Assembly (NCBI GenBank): GCA_029259415.1
Contig: JAPDIW010000079.1
Location: forward strand, 1-38,855
Direction: 5' to 3'
Source of the DNA: Archaeoglobi archaeon
GTDB taxonomy: Archaea; Halobacteriota; Archaeoglobi; Archaeoglobales; Archaeoglobaceae
Length of the DNA stretch: 38,855 nt
The notes beneath the pieces were generated by a model. That model did not search any database, was not told the DNA's origin, and was given only the letters and a program-made list of their open reading frames with translations. This document shows positions 15,559 to 23,620 of this stretch, piece by piece (the stretch's first letter is position 1; every line of letters begins with the position of its first letter). The position numbers and the translations under genes were made by a program.

Positions 15559-17235
15559 ATGGTTGTTCTGTATGGAAAGGACTTGGTGGATAAATACGTT
15601 TCGGAGGGATGGTGGGATAACGTAACGCTTTCAGAGCGGTTCAGGAGAAACTGCAAAAAGAATCCTGACAGAATTGCTGTTGTGGATCCGCCGAACAAAG
15701 AAGAGCTGGTTGGATTTAAGCCAGAAAGACTGACCTATGCCGAGCTCGAAGAGTTTAGTGACCGTTTAGCTTCATTCCTGCTTGATAACGGTGTATTTAA
15801 GGACAGCTGCGTTCTTGTCCAGCTTCCCAATACAGTAGAGTTCATTGCAACCTACTTCGCAACATGGAGGGCTTCAGCCTTCATCTCCCCCGTTCCAATG
15901 CAGTGGAGGAAGCATGAACTAAGTCAGGTTTGCAGAATTCTCCAGCCAAAGGTTTTCATAACTGCTGAAACTTTTAAAGGCCATGATCACGCCCGGATGG
16001 CGGGAAAAATCAAAGAAGCGTTTCCAAGCATAGAGAAAGTCATACCTTACTCTCAGCTTTACGAAATCTGCAGAGATTACCGCATAAGAGAGGATCTGGA
16101 TGAGGCATCATCCTACCTCAGCGGCAATGATGTTGCTGTCGTGCAATGGACTTCCGGAACTGAGGCTGAACCGAAAGCCTGTCCGCTCACACACAACAAC
16201 TGGGGTTTTCTGCGGTTTCTTTACAACGGTGAGAAATACAGGGGAGGATTGCTCAGCGATGGAGACGTGATAATGAATCCAGCCCCTATTGTGAATATGA
16301 CAGGAATTGGTGTCGGCCTCGTTCCGTGGATAATGTGCTCAGGGACTTTTGTTCTCCATCACCCCTTTGATCCAATGCTTTATGTCAGGCAGCTAATAGA
16401 GGAGGGTGTTAACTTCACCCTCGCTCCGCCCGCAGTGGTGGTGGCAATTCTGAAGCATCCTATGGCCTCTCAGCTTACCTTCGACAAGCTGAAGTACTTC
16501 GCACAGGGCTCAGCTCCTCCACCACCATGGACCTTTGTGGAGCTTAAAAACAGGGGTATCGAGCCGATGAACATCTGGGGGCAGAACGAGGGGACAGGAC
16601 TGTTCTCCTACGATAAAACGATTCCCGACCTTGAGAAGAGGGCGAAGGCCTTTCCTATTCCTGAAAAAGTCAGTGAACTGCCTTTCTTCAGAGCCATAGA
16701 GATAAAGGTTGTCGATGAAAGTGGTAATGAGCTAAAAGAACCGGGAAGTGTGGGAGAGCTTTGTTACAGAAGCCCACTCACGATGCCCTGCTACTACAGA
16801 CAGCCCGAATTAACGAGAAAGTCCTTCGACGCTGAAGGGTTCTTCCACACCGGAGATTTGTTTGAAATAGTGGACGAAAGCTCAATCGCCTTCTTCGACA
16901 GAAAGAAGGACATAATCATCAGGGGTGGATTCAACGTCACTTCTGCAGAGGTTGAGGACATTGTTAAGAAGCTTCCTAACGTCATGGACGCTGCTGCTGT
17001 TGGTGTCCCGGATGAGAGGTTGGGTGAGAGAGTTGGACTCTTTGTTGTTCCCAAGCCCGGCACCACGATAACGCTTGAAGACATAAAGAAGTTCATGGAA
17101 GAGAACGGGGTAGCCATCTACAAGTGGCCTGAAGTAGTAGTCGTTGTCGATGAAATCCCGAGAAATCCAGTAGGCAAGGTTCTGAAGAGCAGGCTGAGGA
17201 AGGAGATTGTTGAAAGGATAAAGAAAGGGTCGTGA
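15559..17235 (+). CDS. AMP-forming acyl-CoA synthetase / acid-CoA ligase
   Basis: This is a 558-residue enzyme of the acyl/aryl adenylate-forming superfamily. The P-loop-like A3 motif is VQWTSGTEAEPKACPLTH, A5 lies in MNIWGQNEGTG, A7 is FFHTGDL, A8 is DRKKDIIIRGGFNVTSAEVE, and the catalytic Lys is in NPVGKVLKSRL. It activates a carboxylic acid to an acyl-AMP and then to acyl-CoA. The acid is unknown; Archaeoglobus carries many paralogues for fatty- or aromatic-acid degradation. The A3 motif is unusual in having Glu-Ala-Glu after SGT in place of the usual Gly-rich TTGxPK. The gene stands alone. Confidence 0.9.
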   Translation: MVVLYGKDLVDKYVSEGWWDNVTLSERFRRNCKKNPDRIAVVDPPNKEELVGFKPERLTYAELEEFSDRLASFLLDNGVFKDSCVLVQLPNTVEFIATYFATWRASAFISPVPMQWRKHELSQVCRILQPKVFITAETFKGHDHARMAGKIKEAFPSIEKVIPYSQLYEICRDYRIREDLDEASSYLSGNDVAVVQWTSGTEAEPKACPLTHNNWGFLRFLYNGEKYRGGLLSDGDVIMNPAPIVNMTGIGVGLVPWIMCSGTFVLHHPFDPMLYVRQLIEEGVNFTLAPPAVVVAILKHPMASQLTFDKLKYFAQGSAPPPPWTFVELKNRGIEPMNIWGQNEGTGLFSYDKTIPDLEKRAKAFPIPEKVSELPFFRAIEIKVVDESGNELKEPGSVGELCYRSPLTMPCYYRQPELTRKSFDAEGFFHTGDLFEIVDESSIAFFDRKKDIIIRGGFNVTSAEVEDIVKKLPNVMDAAAVGVPDERLGERVGLFVVPKPGTTITLEDIKKFMEENGVAIYKWPEVVVVVDEIPRNPVGKVLKSRLRKEIVERIKKGS

Positions 17236-17472
17236 TTTACTTGCAATAAGGGAGGTCTTAATGAAAAAGTCCTCGCTCGATCTATAAGGTAAAAAGAGTT
17301 TAAGGTGTTCCACTAACTTGCCATTCAATCTCAACTCAGACAGCTCTATACTAAAAACAAGCAACTGATTCACCCTCTATTCCAACGGGACAAAACCATA
17401 TAACTTGAAATCTAAAATAAAACCACCATAAACCGTAAAATTAATAAATCTTGTTGATTTTAACTTTATTGG

Positions 17473-18510
17473 GTGATTGGAGTGAGATTATCGATCATTC
17501 CAGTGAAAGGAGACGAGAAGTGGGAGCTTCTATCGAAAATCGTTGATAAGTTCGAATCAAGGGAAACCAGGAAGGCTTTAGCAAGAAATGGAATAACGCC
17601 AGTCAACAAAGCCATAAAAATGCTCAAAATCATCATTCTGGCAATGTTCTTCGAGTTAGAGATCTCTTATGCTGTCAGCGAGGTAAATAAGCGATATGAA
17701 CTGAGAAAGTTCTTGAGGATAGAAGAGGAGGTTAAATTAAGATCGGTCTACAATTTCATGGCAAAATTCGAAGTAGACCAATTTGTAAACTTTGTCTTCT
17801 CAATTCTTAATGCTAGTTCAAAGAAAAGGAGAAATAAGCCATACATTTTAATATTGGATTGGACTGATATAAGCCTTGATCTAAATCCCTTCAGAAAGAG
17901 AGATTTGAAGGATAAGCCTTACAAATGGGGATATTCAACTAAAGGATTCTTTCTTGGCATGAAGATGATGATTCTGATTGACTACAGCACCATTACACCT
18001 TTGTTCTTCCACGTTTATCCAGCAAACATTCACGAAAGCAGGATATATCCTTTAATTTTAGGAATACTTAAGAGGAAGAAGTTAATCAGGTTTGGAGATT
18101 CTGTAATCGGATAGAGGCTTTTACGCCTACAAGAACTATCTGATCGGGATAAGGTACGGAATAGTGCCTTTAATCATTCCGAGGAAGAACTTCAGGTTGG
18201 AGAAGCTAAAGGGCTGATTAGTTATCCTCTCTTCATTTTTAACTCCAAGAACGTTGAGAAGGAGAAGAAAAAGTACAGGAAGATCGTTAAAAAGTTGTTT
18301 GAAGGATTAAAGGAGAATCTGAAGACTTTGAGGAGCATAATAGAAGATGTAATCAAATTGGGGAAAGAAGCTTTCAGTTTGAAGCGATTGCACTGCTATG
18401 ATTACGAGCCTGTGAGAAAGAGGTACTCTCTTTCTGTCCTGCTGACTGGGATGACGATTAAGCTCGGATTCAGGGAAAAGAAGCTCATTCAGAAGTTATC
18501 AGAGTGGTGA
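17473..18510 (+). pseudogene. DDE transposase of an insertion sequence, broken by two frameshifts
   Basis: Three frames join into one transposase. The first part (to the stop at 18114) has ILDWTDISLDLNPF with a likely catalytic Asp and ends at FGDSVI. The reading continues in another frame as [28 protein letters not shown] (landmark, quoted in part) to a stop near 18212. A third frame, ISYPLFIFNSKNVEKEKKKY, carries on to LKRLHCYDYEPVRKRYSLSVL and ends at 18510. Frame breaks lie near 18108 and 18212. The layout suggests an IS4-type DDE enzyme, but the family is unsure. I could not find convincing terminal inverted repeats in the flanks (17236-17472 and 18511-18740), so the element ends are undefined. 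Confidence 0.8.
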
Positions 18511-18607
18511 GATGAAGAAGACCCTAAATCTCTTCTTTCTAAACCAAAAATAAACCTCATTCAGAGAATTAAGTCGCATGAAGTACACACTAAACCACTC
18601 TTTCTAC

Positions 18608-18856
18608 TCTCCACAGGAAACAAAGGGGTGGTAGCGTAGAATTTTTTAGCTTCAAAAATGAAAGTTTTCTGAAAGTCGGCAAGGCAAATACGGGAGACTG
18701 TAAACTTATCCCCTCTAAAACAACTCAGAAAAACGTTTTATATTGAGATATTGCCTTCTGTCCACTTCTTTGTGCTCTTTTACCATTTCTCGTCAATGTA
18801 TTCGTCGAAAAACACCTCCACCTCCCATTTCCACTTCTCCACAGGAAACAAAGGGG
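18608..18856 (+). repeat. Pair of 21-base direct repeats 228 bases apart
   Basis: The same 21-base string (starting TCTCCACAGG and ending AAACAAAGGGG) occurs at 18608-18628 and 18836-18856. Both copies are preceded by a CCACT-containing pyrimidine stretch and followed by GTAG. They lie in the gene-free 18511-18892 stretch between the dead transposase and the ribbon-helix-helix gene. They may be ends or excision scars of a lost mobile element. No array and no further copies are visible. Confidence 0.6.
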
Positions 18857-18861
18857 GTAGG

Positions 18862-18870
18862 CTTAAGTAA
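18862..18870 (+). promoter_or_regulatory. TATA box of the ribbon-helix-helix gene
   Basis: CTTAAGTAA is centred about 27 bases before the GTG at 18893 and is the main reason for choosing that start over the longer open frame. Confidence 0.4.
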
Positions 18871-18892
18871 TTCGCACGTATTACAAGACCTT

Positions 18893-19753
18893 GTGAAACT
18901 CGTCTCGTTAAGACTTGAAAACGAGCTGGTAGAAAAGCTCGATGAGGTGGCGAGAAAAACCCTCCAGTCGAGATCCGAGATAATCAGGTCTTCAATAGCC
19001 CTCTACCTTTCCCTTCTTGAGAACATAGGGTTCTACTTCAAGCCCTCTCTGCCCATCAGAAACGCAGACGTTTACGAGGAGAGGAATGCAGTAAACATTG
19101 ATCTCGGAAATCTCACATCTGTGAGTGTGCTCAGTGTATCCTATGGTGGTGTGGGGGAGCTTGAGCTGGACTTTAAGAGGGATCTGGAGTTTGTGGCAGA
19201 GGTGATGGCCAACCAGGTGGCAGTTGAGACTCTCTGCAGGTTTATTACGCCTTTACTGGTAATGCTGAACTCAACATGCGACTTCTTTTACACCCACAGC
19301 TTTTTCAGGGCGTTCTCCGAAGCCATCAGGAGAAAAATAAATGTCCGCACAATGCTCGCTGGCTACGAGGAGTTTTTTGAGAGCAAGCAGAGCGGCTTTG
19401 TTGCGACTGTCATCGGCCTGAGAGACATGCAAGTTCGAAACTGCCCGAGGAGGGGAGACAGAATTTACTTTTTCGGAAAAAGCGTCAACGGGCCGGATTT
19501 GTCCATGGAAGACCTGCTAAGCATGAGTGACGTTGAGAGACTGGTTGGACTTGTCAGGGACGGAAAAGCCTCTGCAATTTTCCCGGTCAAGAGTGGAGGG
19601 TTAGAGGAAGTAGCAGATTTCGCAGCCGCTCTTGCCGGAGGGAAGGCCATGCTGTTCGAGAGAAGAGAAGGCTGTCCAGCTACGGCAGTTGTACTCACTT
19701 CTGCCGATGATCTCAGTAATTTTGGATGCGAACATGTTGGGGAAATACTTTAA
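18893..19753 (+). CDS. Ribbon-helix-helix protein with a large unknown C-terminal domain
   Basis: This is a 286-residue protein from GTG 18893. Residues 1-45 (VKLVSLRLENELVEKLDEVA, then RKTLQSRSEIIRSSIALYL) form a ribbon-helix-helix DNA-binding domain of the CopG/NikR/MetJ type. The remaining 240 residues are not NikR-like: no nickel-binding ACT domain is visible. The last part (SGGLEEVADFAAALAGGKAML) only vaguely recalls AIR-synthase-related folds. The open frame extends back to 18743, but that part is Pro/Ser/Thr-rich and unlike protein. It precedes the siroheme/heme genes by 25 bases and may regulate them, which is unproven. Confidence 0.7.
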   Translation: MKLVSLRLENELVEKLDEVARKTLQSRSEIIRSSIALYLSLLENIGFYFKPSLPIRNADVYEERNAVNIDLGNLTSVSVLSVSYGGVGELELDFKRDLEFVAEVMANQVAVETLCRFITPLLVMLNSTCDFFYTHSFFRAFSEAIRRKINVRTMLAGYEEFFESKQSGFVATVIGLRDMQVRNCPRRGDRIYFFGKSVNGPDLSMEDLLSMSDVERLVGLVRDGKASAIFPVKSGGLEEVADFAAALAGGKAMLFERREGCPATAVVLTSADDLSNFGCEHVGEIL

Positions 19754-19778
19754 ATTGTGGGAGCCCTTTTGATTTTCA

Positions 19779-20471
19779 ATGAGAATTCCCCTCTACATTG
19801 AGTTTTCAGGGAAAAAGGTCGCTGTGATTGGTGGTGGCGGAGTCGGCACCCTCAGAGCTAAAAAATTTGTGGAAGTGGGTGCTGAAGTTACAGTCTTCAG
19901 CAGGGAGTTTAGCGATGAGCTCAAATTAATGTCTGAGAGAGGGGAGGTTAAGCTGGTTGAGGCTTCAGCTGATGATCTCGATTTTGACGAAATCGCGAAG
20001 AATTTTGACCTTATTGTTGTTGCGGTAGGCAGTAAGGAGTTTAATGATAGGATAATTGAAGCCGCGTCAAAATACAGGGCGATGGTTAACCTTGCGAACG
20101 ACGCAAGGAAAACGGAGGTTGTTGTCCCCTTTGAAGGAGGGAAGGACGGGATAAGGTTTGCGGTCACCACTGAGGGAAAAAGTGGAGTGGTCGCGAGAAA
20201 GGTGAAGGAGCTGTTTCAGAAGGCTCTTGAAGAGCAGGAAGAGCTTGTACACTTTTTAAAGGCTATGGACTATCTCAAAGAGTACATGAAGTCCAACGAG
20301 GTTCCGGTAAATTTGAGAATGAAGCTGTATCCTATTGTCAGCAGTAATGAGGAATTTCTTGAGCTTGTCAGGGAAGGGAAAGTTGACGAGGCAAAAAAGC
20401 TTGCTGAGAAAATAGTTGAGGATTACGTTTCAGGGAGAAAAAAGGCTGAAGAAGGAGGGATTCAGTTTTGA
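19779..20471 (+). CDS. Precorrin-2 dehydrogenase / sirohydrochlorin ferrochelatase (Met8/CysG-N type)
   Basis: This is a 230-residue protein that oxidises precorrin-2 to sirohydrochlorin with NAD+ and may insert iron to make siroheme. The N-terminus MRIPLYIEFSGKKVAVIGGGGVGTLRAKKF is the Rossmann start of the family (key residues GGGGVGTLRA). VNLANDARKTEVVVPF and RFAVTTEGKSGVVARKVKE are the conserved catalytic and dimer segments. The gene overlaps the siroheme decarboxylase by 4 bases, which fits a pathway order of sirohydrochlorin, siroheme and then heme or siroheme for sulfite reductase. Confidence 0.9.
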   Translation: MRIPLYIEFSGKKVAVIGGGGVGTLRAKKFVEVGAEVTVFSREFSDELKLMSERGEVKLVEASADDLDFDEIAKNFDLIVVAVGSKEFNDRIIEAASKYRAMVNLANDARKTEVVVPFEGGKDGIRFAVTTEGKSGVVARKVKELFQKALEEQEELVHFLKAMDYLKEYMKSNEVPVNLRMKLYPIVSSNEEFLELVREGKVDEAKKLAEKIVEDYVSGRKKAEEGGIQF

Positions 20472-21406
20472 AGCTTGACATTGAGCTTTTGATAGCTTTA
20501 CAGTACAACCTGCCTCTCACAACTACACCTCTTGTTGACCTGGCGGAGCAGTTGGGGAGGAATCCGGAAGAGGTAATCAGGCAGATTAGAGATTACGTTG
20601 AGAGAGGGGTTGTGAAGAGGTACGGGCTGAATCTGAACTACAGGGCATTTTCGAATTACAAGAGAGCAGCTCTGGTCGGGTTCAGGACTGATGATGTTGA
20701 AGGTGTGGCGAGAAAGGTAAATGCATACGACGAGTTCAGGGTGAAGCACAACTTTTTGAGGGAGGCTTACTACAACGTCTGGTTTACGGTGAAGGGCAGG
20801 GATCTGGATGAAATCAATGCGATAGTTGGAAAAATTGCCGGGGAATGCGGTGTTGACGAATACGTAGTGCTGCCAACGAAGAGGGTTTACAAGATGGACG
20901 TGAAGTATGATTTGATTAAGGGAGTTTCGTGGAGTAACAGGGGCTTGGAGCCAGAAAGCGTTCCGCTTGTGAGGGAATTGGGCCTTGAAGAAGATTTTGT
21001 TAGGTCTCTGGAGTCTCTGGATATTGTTGAAAGACCGTTTGCAAAGTTCAACTGCTCAGAAGAGGAGGTTGTTGACATCATACAAGAGCTAATGAAAAAG
21101 GGAGTGGGAAGGGACTTCAGTGGTGTGCTGAGAGAGAGGAAGGTTGGGTTCAAGGAGAACGGAATGACGGTCTTGAAGCTCTCCGACAGGCCAGAAAAGG
21201 TGGCGATGCAACTCCTGAAGAATTTTCCCCAGATAACACATCTCATTGAGAGAATAGCCAACGAGAAGTGGAACTACCCGATTTATTTCATGGTTCACGC
21301 TGTAAAGAGGGAGACAATTGACGAGATAAGACAGCGGGTTCTTCAGGTTAAGGGAGTGGAGGAGGCAGAGACGATTTACAGCAGGGCAAATCTGAGGGAA
21401 ACATGA
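20468..21406 (+). CDS. ahbAB: Siroheme decarboxylase, AhbB and AhbA halves fused
   Basis: This is a 312-residue protein with two tandem Lrp/AsnC-like units, each with a winged-helix part and a RAM-like beta part. Unit 1 covers about residues 1-155 (DIELLIALQYNLPLTTTPL ... EAYYNVWFTVKG ... LPTKRVYKMDVKYD). Unit 2 covers about 160-312. In the alternative heme pathway AhbA and AhbB decarboxylate siroheme to didecarboxysiroheme, normally as two separate proteins of about 150-170 residues. The TTG start at 20468 has GGAGGG upstream and overlaps the previous stop. A DNA-binding Lrp-type regulator is the alternative reading, but the context favours the enzyme. Confidence 0.85.
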   Translation: MKLDIELLIALQYNLPLTTTPLVDLAEQLGRNPEEVIRQIRDYVERGVVKRYGLNLNYRAFSNYKRAALVGFRTDDVEGVARKVNAYDEFRVKHNFLREAYYNVWFTVKGRDLDEINAIVGKIAGECGVDEYVVLPTKRVYKMDVKYDLIKGVSWSNRGLEPESVPLVRELGLEEDFVRSLESLDIVERPFAKFNCSEEEVVDIIQELMKKGVGRDFSGVLRERKVGFKENGMTVLKLSDRPEKVAMQLLKNFPQITHLIERIANEKWNYPIYFMVHAVKRETIDEIRQRVLQVKGVEEAETIYSRANLRET

Positions 21407-22317
21407 AAAAGTGCTCTAAATGTGGTAGAAGGGCAGTAATATTTCAGAGGCACTCAAACAGGCACCTCTGCAAGAGGCACTTTATCGAGGACTTTGAGAG
21501 GAGAGTCAAGCTTGCAGTCAAGAAGTACAGCATGATTCAGAAAGGAGACAAAATCGCCATTGCCTTGAGCGGCGGTAAGGACAGCGTGACACTCGCTTTT
21601 GTGCTAAACAAGCTCTACGGATTCAGGAGTGATCTTGAATTCTTCGCAATAACTGTTGATGAAGGAATTGCGGGCTATCGTCCCCCGACAGTTGAAATTG
21701 CCAGGAAGGTTACCGAGCAGATAGGCATGGAGCATGTGGTTGTATCTTTCGAGGAGAACTTCGGCATGACGCTGGACGAGATGGTCAAAAGAGGAGATAA
21801 GAAGCCGTGCACTTATTGCGGAGTTTTCAGGAAGTATTTGCTAAACAGAACTGCCAGAGAAATGGGGGCGACAAAGCTCGCAACCGGCCACAACCTCGAC
21901 GATGAAACCCAGACGATTCTGCTCAACTTCCTCAATGCTGATATGGAAAGAATGGCGAGGTTAGTGCCGCAGAGGGTTCAAGAGGGGCTGGTAATGCGAA
22001 TTAAACCCTTCAGATATGTTTACGAGAAGGAAGTGGTCGTTTACGGAATGCTTCATGAACTGCCAATGGACTTCGATGAATGTCCCTACAGTCACTTTCC
22101 CGTCAGGGCGGCGGTTAGGGATTTTCTTTACGATTTTGAGAACAAGTATCCCGGAAGGAAGTTCTCGGTTATGAGCAGCTTTGAAAAGCTGATTCCCTGC
22201 CTGAGAGAAATGTATCCTCAAATTGAGTTAAACAGGTGCGAAAAATGTGGCGAACCTACACCACGCAAGATATGCCAGGCGTGCAAGCTTCTTGAGGAGC
22301 TTCGTGGTTCGGAGTGA
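21403..22317 (+). CDS. ttuA: tRNA 2-thiolation protein, TtuA/NcsA family
   Basis: This is a 304-residue PP-loop ATPase. The N-terminal zinc finger is C4-x2-C7 ... C23-x2-H26, and the PP-loop SGGKDS is at 56-61. The [4Fe-4S] cysteines are C136, C139 (PCTYCG) and C227 (DECPYS). TGHNLDDE is the family motif, and the C-terminal zinc ribbon has CEKC and CQAC. It puts sulfur on a tRNA uridine or 5-methyluridine (U54 or U34 according to subfamily), using a ubiquitin-like sulfur carrier encoded elsewhere. It has a 4-base overlap with the siroheme decarboxylase gene and so ends that operon. Confidence 0.92.
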   Translation: MKKCSKCGRRAVIFQRHSNRHLCKRHFIEDFERRVKLAVKKYSMIQKGDKIAIALSGGKDSVTLAFVLNKLYGFRSDLEFFAITVDEGIAGYRPPTVEIARKVTEQIGMEHVVVSFEENFGMTLDEMVKRGDKKPCTYCGVFRKYLLNRTAREMGATKLATGHNLDDETQTILLNFLNADMERMARLVPQRVQEGLVMRIKPFRYVYEKEVVVYGMLHELPMDFDECPYSHFPVRAAVRDFLYDFENKYPGRKFSVMSSFEKLIPCLREMYPQIELNRCEKCGEPTPRKICQACKLLEELRGSE

Positions 22318-22329
22318 TCATAAAAACCA

Positions 22330-22741
22330 TCATCCAAAGTACTCCTGCTCTATTTCTTCCATCTCCTCAATGCTTCCTTCTCTGACAATCTGACCGCTCG
22401 CGAGGATGTAAACTCACGAGGAGTATCGAAATCCCAAGCTCGTCCTTAATCGTTTCAGTTCTTTCTGCAATGCTTTCCACGACAATGGGTGCGAGGCCCA
22501 TTGAGGACTCGTCCAGAAGCAGAAGCTCTGGCAATTGCTATCATCTGCTGCTCTCCCCCGCTCAGGTTCTTCGCATTCTCTTTTCTCTTCTCTCTAAGAT
22601 TGGGGGAGAGTGAGTAAAGGAAGTCGAGTTTGTCAGAGTTTCCGGCAATAAGTAGGTTATCCTCAACGCTTCTGGGCTTATCGCGATGCCGAGCCTAATC
22701 CTCTCGTGGGGTTTGAGGAAGGTGATATCTTTCCCGTCAAA
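22330..22741 (-). pseudogene. Remnant of livF (branched-chain amino-acid ABC transporter ATPase)
   Basis: The minus strand reads in pieces. FDGKDITFLKPHERIRLGIAISPE comes first (landmark FLKPHERIRLG), then SVEDNLLIAG ... NAKNLSGGEQQMIAIA in a second frame. ELLLLDESSMGLAPIVVE follows, then ISILLV, then YILASGQIVREGSIEEMEE ending EYFG-stop at 22330-22332. These are the Q-to-H-loop parts of a LivF ATPase with several internal deletions and frame changes, and the Walker A part is missing. It is therefore dead. It ends abruptly at 22741, where a LivM piece begins on the other strand. Confidence 0.85.
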
Positions 22742-22861
22742 AAACTCTCAGCAGTTCTTGGAGGTTTGGGAACGCTTTACGGATCTTTGATTGGTGCGAT
22801 AGTGATTTACCTCGCAAAGAACTGGTGGATTGGCGACGTCATCCGCGCTCTCTCCCCATAA
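22742..22861 (+). pseudogene. Remnant of livM (branched-chain amino-acid ABC transporter permease), 3' end only
   Basis: The plus strand from 22742 reads KLSAVLGGLGTLYGSLIGA and IVIYLAKNWW, then IGDVIRALSP and a stop at 22859-22861. The GGLGTLYG-x-LIGA loop is the conserved C-terminal signature of LivM permeases. Only about 40 codons remain. It abuts the livF remnant head to head, so a deletion or inversion has joined two pieces of one former transporter operon. The rest of 22862-22973 has no gene; AAATCAAATAA near 22943-22953 may be the nitroreductase promoter. Confidence 0.7.
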
Positions 22862-22973
22862 ACGACGAGATCGTGTTGATGCATTGCAGTTGGGATACTC
22901 ATGCCCGAATGTCTTTATCAAGAAATTAAGGAAAGTGGGTAAAATCAAATAAGCAGTGAGGAAAAATGAGGCT

Positions 22974-23492
22974 ATGGAATGCTTGGATTTGCTGTTCAGA
23001 AGAGTATCAATCAGGAAGTTTAAGCCTGATGACATTGACGATGATACTTTAATGAAGATTTTGGAGGCCGGAAATGCCGCACCCTCAGCCGGAAATCTGC
23101 AGGCAAGAGATTTTGTTGTTGTAAGGAATGAGCAGACGAAGAAAAAGCTCGCTATGGCCGCTTTGAAGCAGATGTTCATCGCCGAGGCACCTGTTGTGGT
23201 TGTTGTGTGTGCCAACTATCCGAGAAGCATGAGGGTTTACGGTGAGAGAGGAAGACTCTACGCTGAGCAGGACGCTACTGCAGCGATTGAGAACATCCTT
23301 CTCGCCGTGACGGCGCTAAATCTGGGAGCGGTCTGGGTGGGAGCATTTGATGAGGAGCAGGTTTCGGAGATACTTGAGCTGCCCGAACACGTCAGGCCGA
23401 TGGCAATAATACCAATTGGCCATCCAGCGGAAAATCCAGCTCCGAGAAACAGGTATCCGGTTAGCATGCTGACGCATTTCGAGAAATGGTGA
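22974..23492 (+). CDS. Nitroreductase family protein
   Basis: This is an FMN-dependent oxidoreductase of about 172 residues. The N-terminus has the FMN phosphate-binding RRVSIRKFK, then [19 protein letters not shown] (landmark APSAGNLQ). The later part has [29 protein letters not shown] (landmark LGAVWVGAF) and IIPIGHPAE. It uses NAD(P)H to reduce flavin-accessible substrates, which cannot be predicted. GTG 22956 is an in-frame alternative, but ATG 22974 has GAGG just upstream and starts at the family-like [10 protein letters not shown]. It is convergent with the BREX operon. Confidence 0.88.
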   Translation: MECLDLLFRRVSIRKFKPDDIDDDTLMKILEAGNAAPSAGNLQARDFVVVRNEQTKKKLAMAALKQMFIAEAPVVVVVCANYPRSMRVYGERGRLYAEQDATAAIENILLAVTALNLGAVWVGAFDEEQVSEILELPEHVRPMAIIPIGHPAENPAPRNRYPVSMLTHFEKW

Positions 23493-23519
23493 TCTCCTTC
23501 CAAACCGCACCGCCCGATA

Positions 23520-23605
23520 GCCTAACGTTCCGGGGATATGCGAAGTTTACCCGTAAGGGCAAATTTGGGCGTAGCATAGCGAAGCCACATATCCTCCTGT
23601 TAGGC
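23520..23605 (-). repeat. attC-like folded recombination site downstream of brxL
   Basis: The minus strand has an R'' box GCCTAAC (RYYYAAC), a 4-base spacer AGGA, L'' GGATATG and a 47-base inner region. L' CATATCC, a 7-base spacer CCGGAAC, and the R' box GTTAGGC (GTTRRRY) follow. R''/R' and L''/L' pair perfectly over 7 bases each, as in integron attC sites with their unpaired central spacer. The inner region contains its own hairpin TTTGCCC-TTAC-GGGTAAA. It lies between the convergent brxL and nitroreductase genes, so a terminator-like stem is the main alternative. Confidence 0.55.
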
Positions 23606-23616
23606 GACGAACTCAT
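23599..23616 (+). repeat. Inverted repeat, brxL end of the BREX island
   Basis: GTTAGGCGACGAACTCAT. Its reverse complement recurs with one mismatch at 33233-33250, just upstream of brxP. The repeat begins five bases outside the brxL stop. Confidence 0.8.
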
Positions 23617-23620
23617 ATTT

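Noticed and set aside
18608-18856. Mini CRISPR array
   Set aside because: Only two copies, 228 bases apart, with no regular spacers and no cas genes in the window.
18743-18892. N-terminal extension of the ribbon-helix-helix gene
   Set aside because: The translation is low in complexity, contains one of the 21-base repeats, and ends just where the conserved VKLVSLRLENE begins after a TATA box.
23520-23605. Plain transcription terminator for brxL
   Set aside because: Archaeal terminators are mostly T-runs without long stems, and the same GCCTAAC box with its flanking 11 bases recurs at the far end of the operon. I kept it as the main alternative to attC, not as the call.
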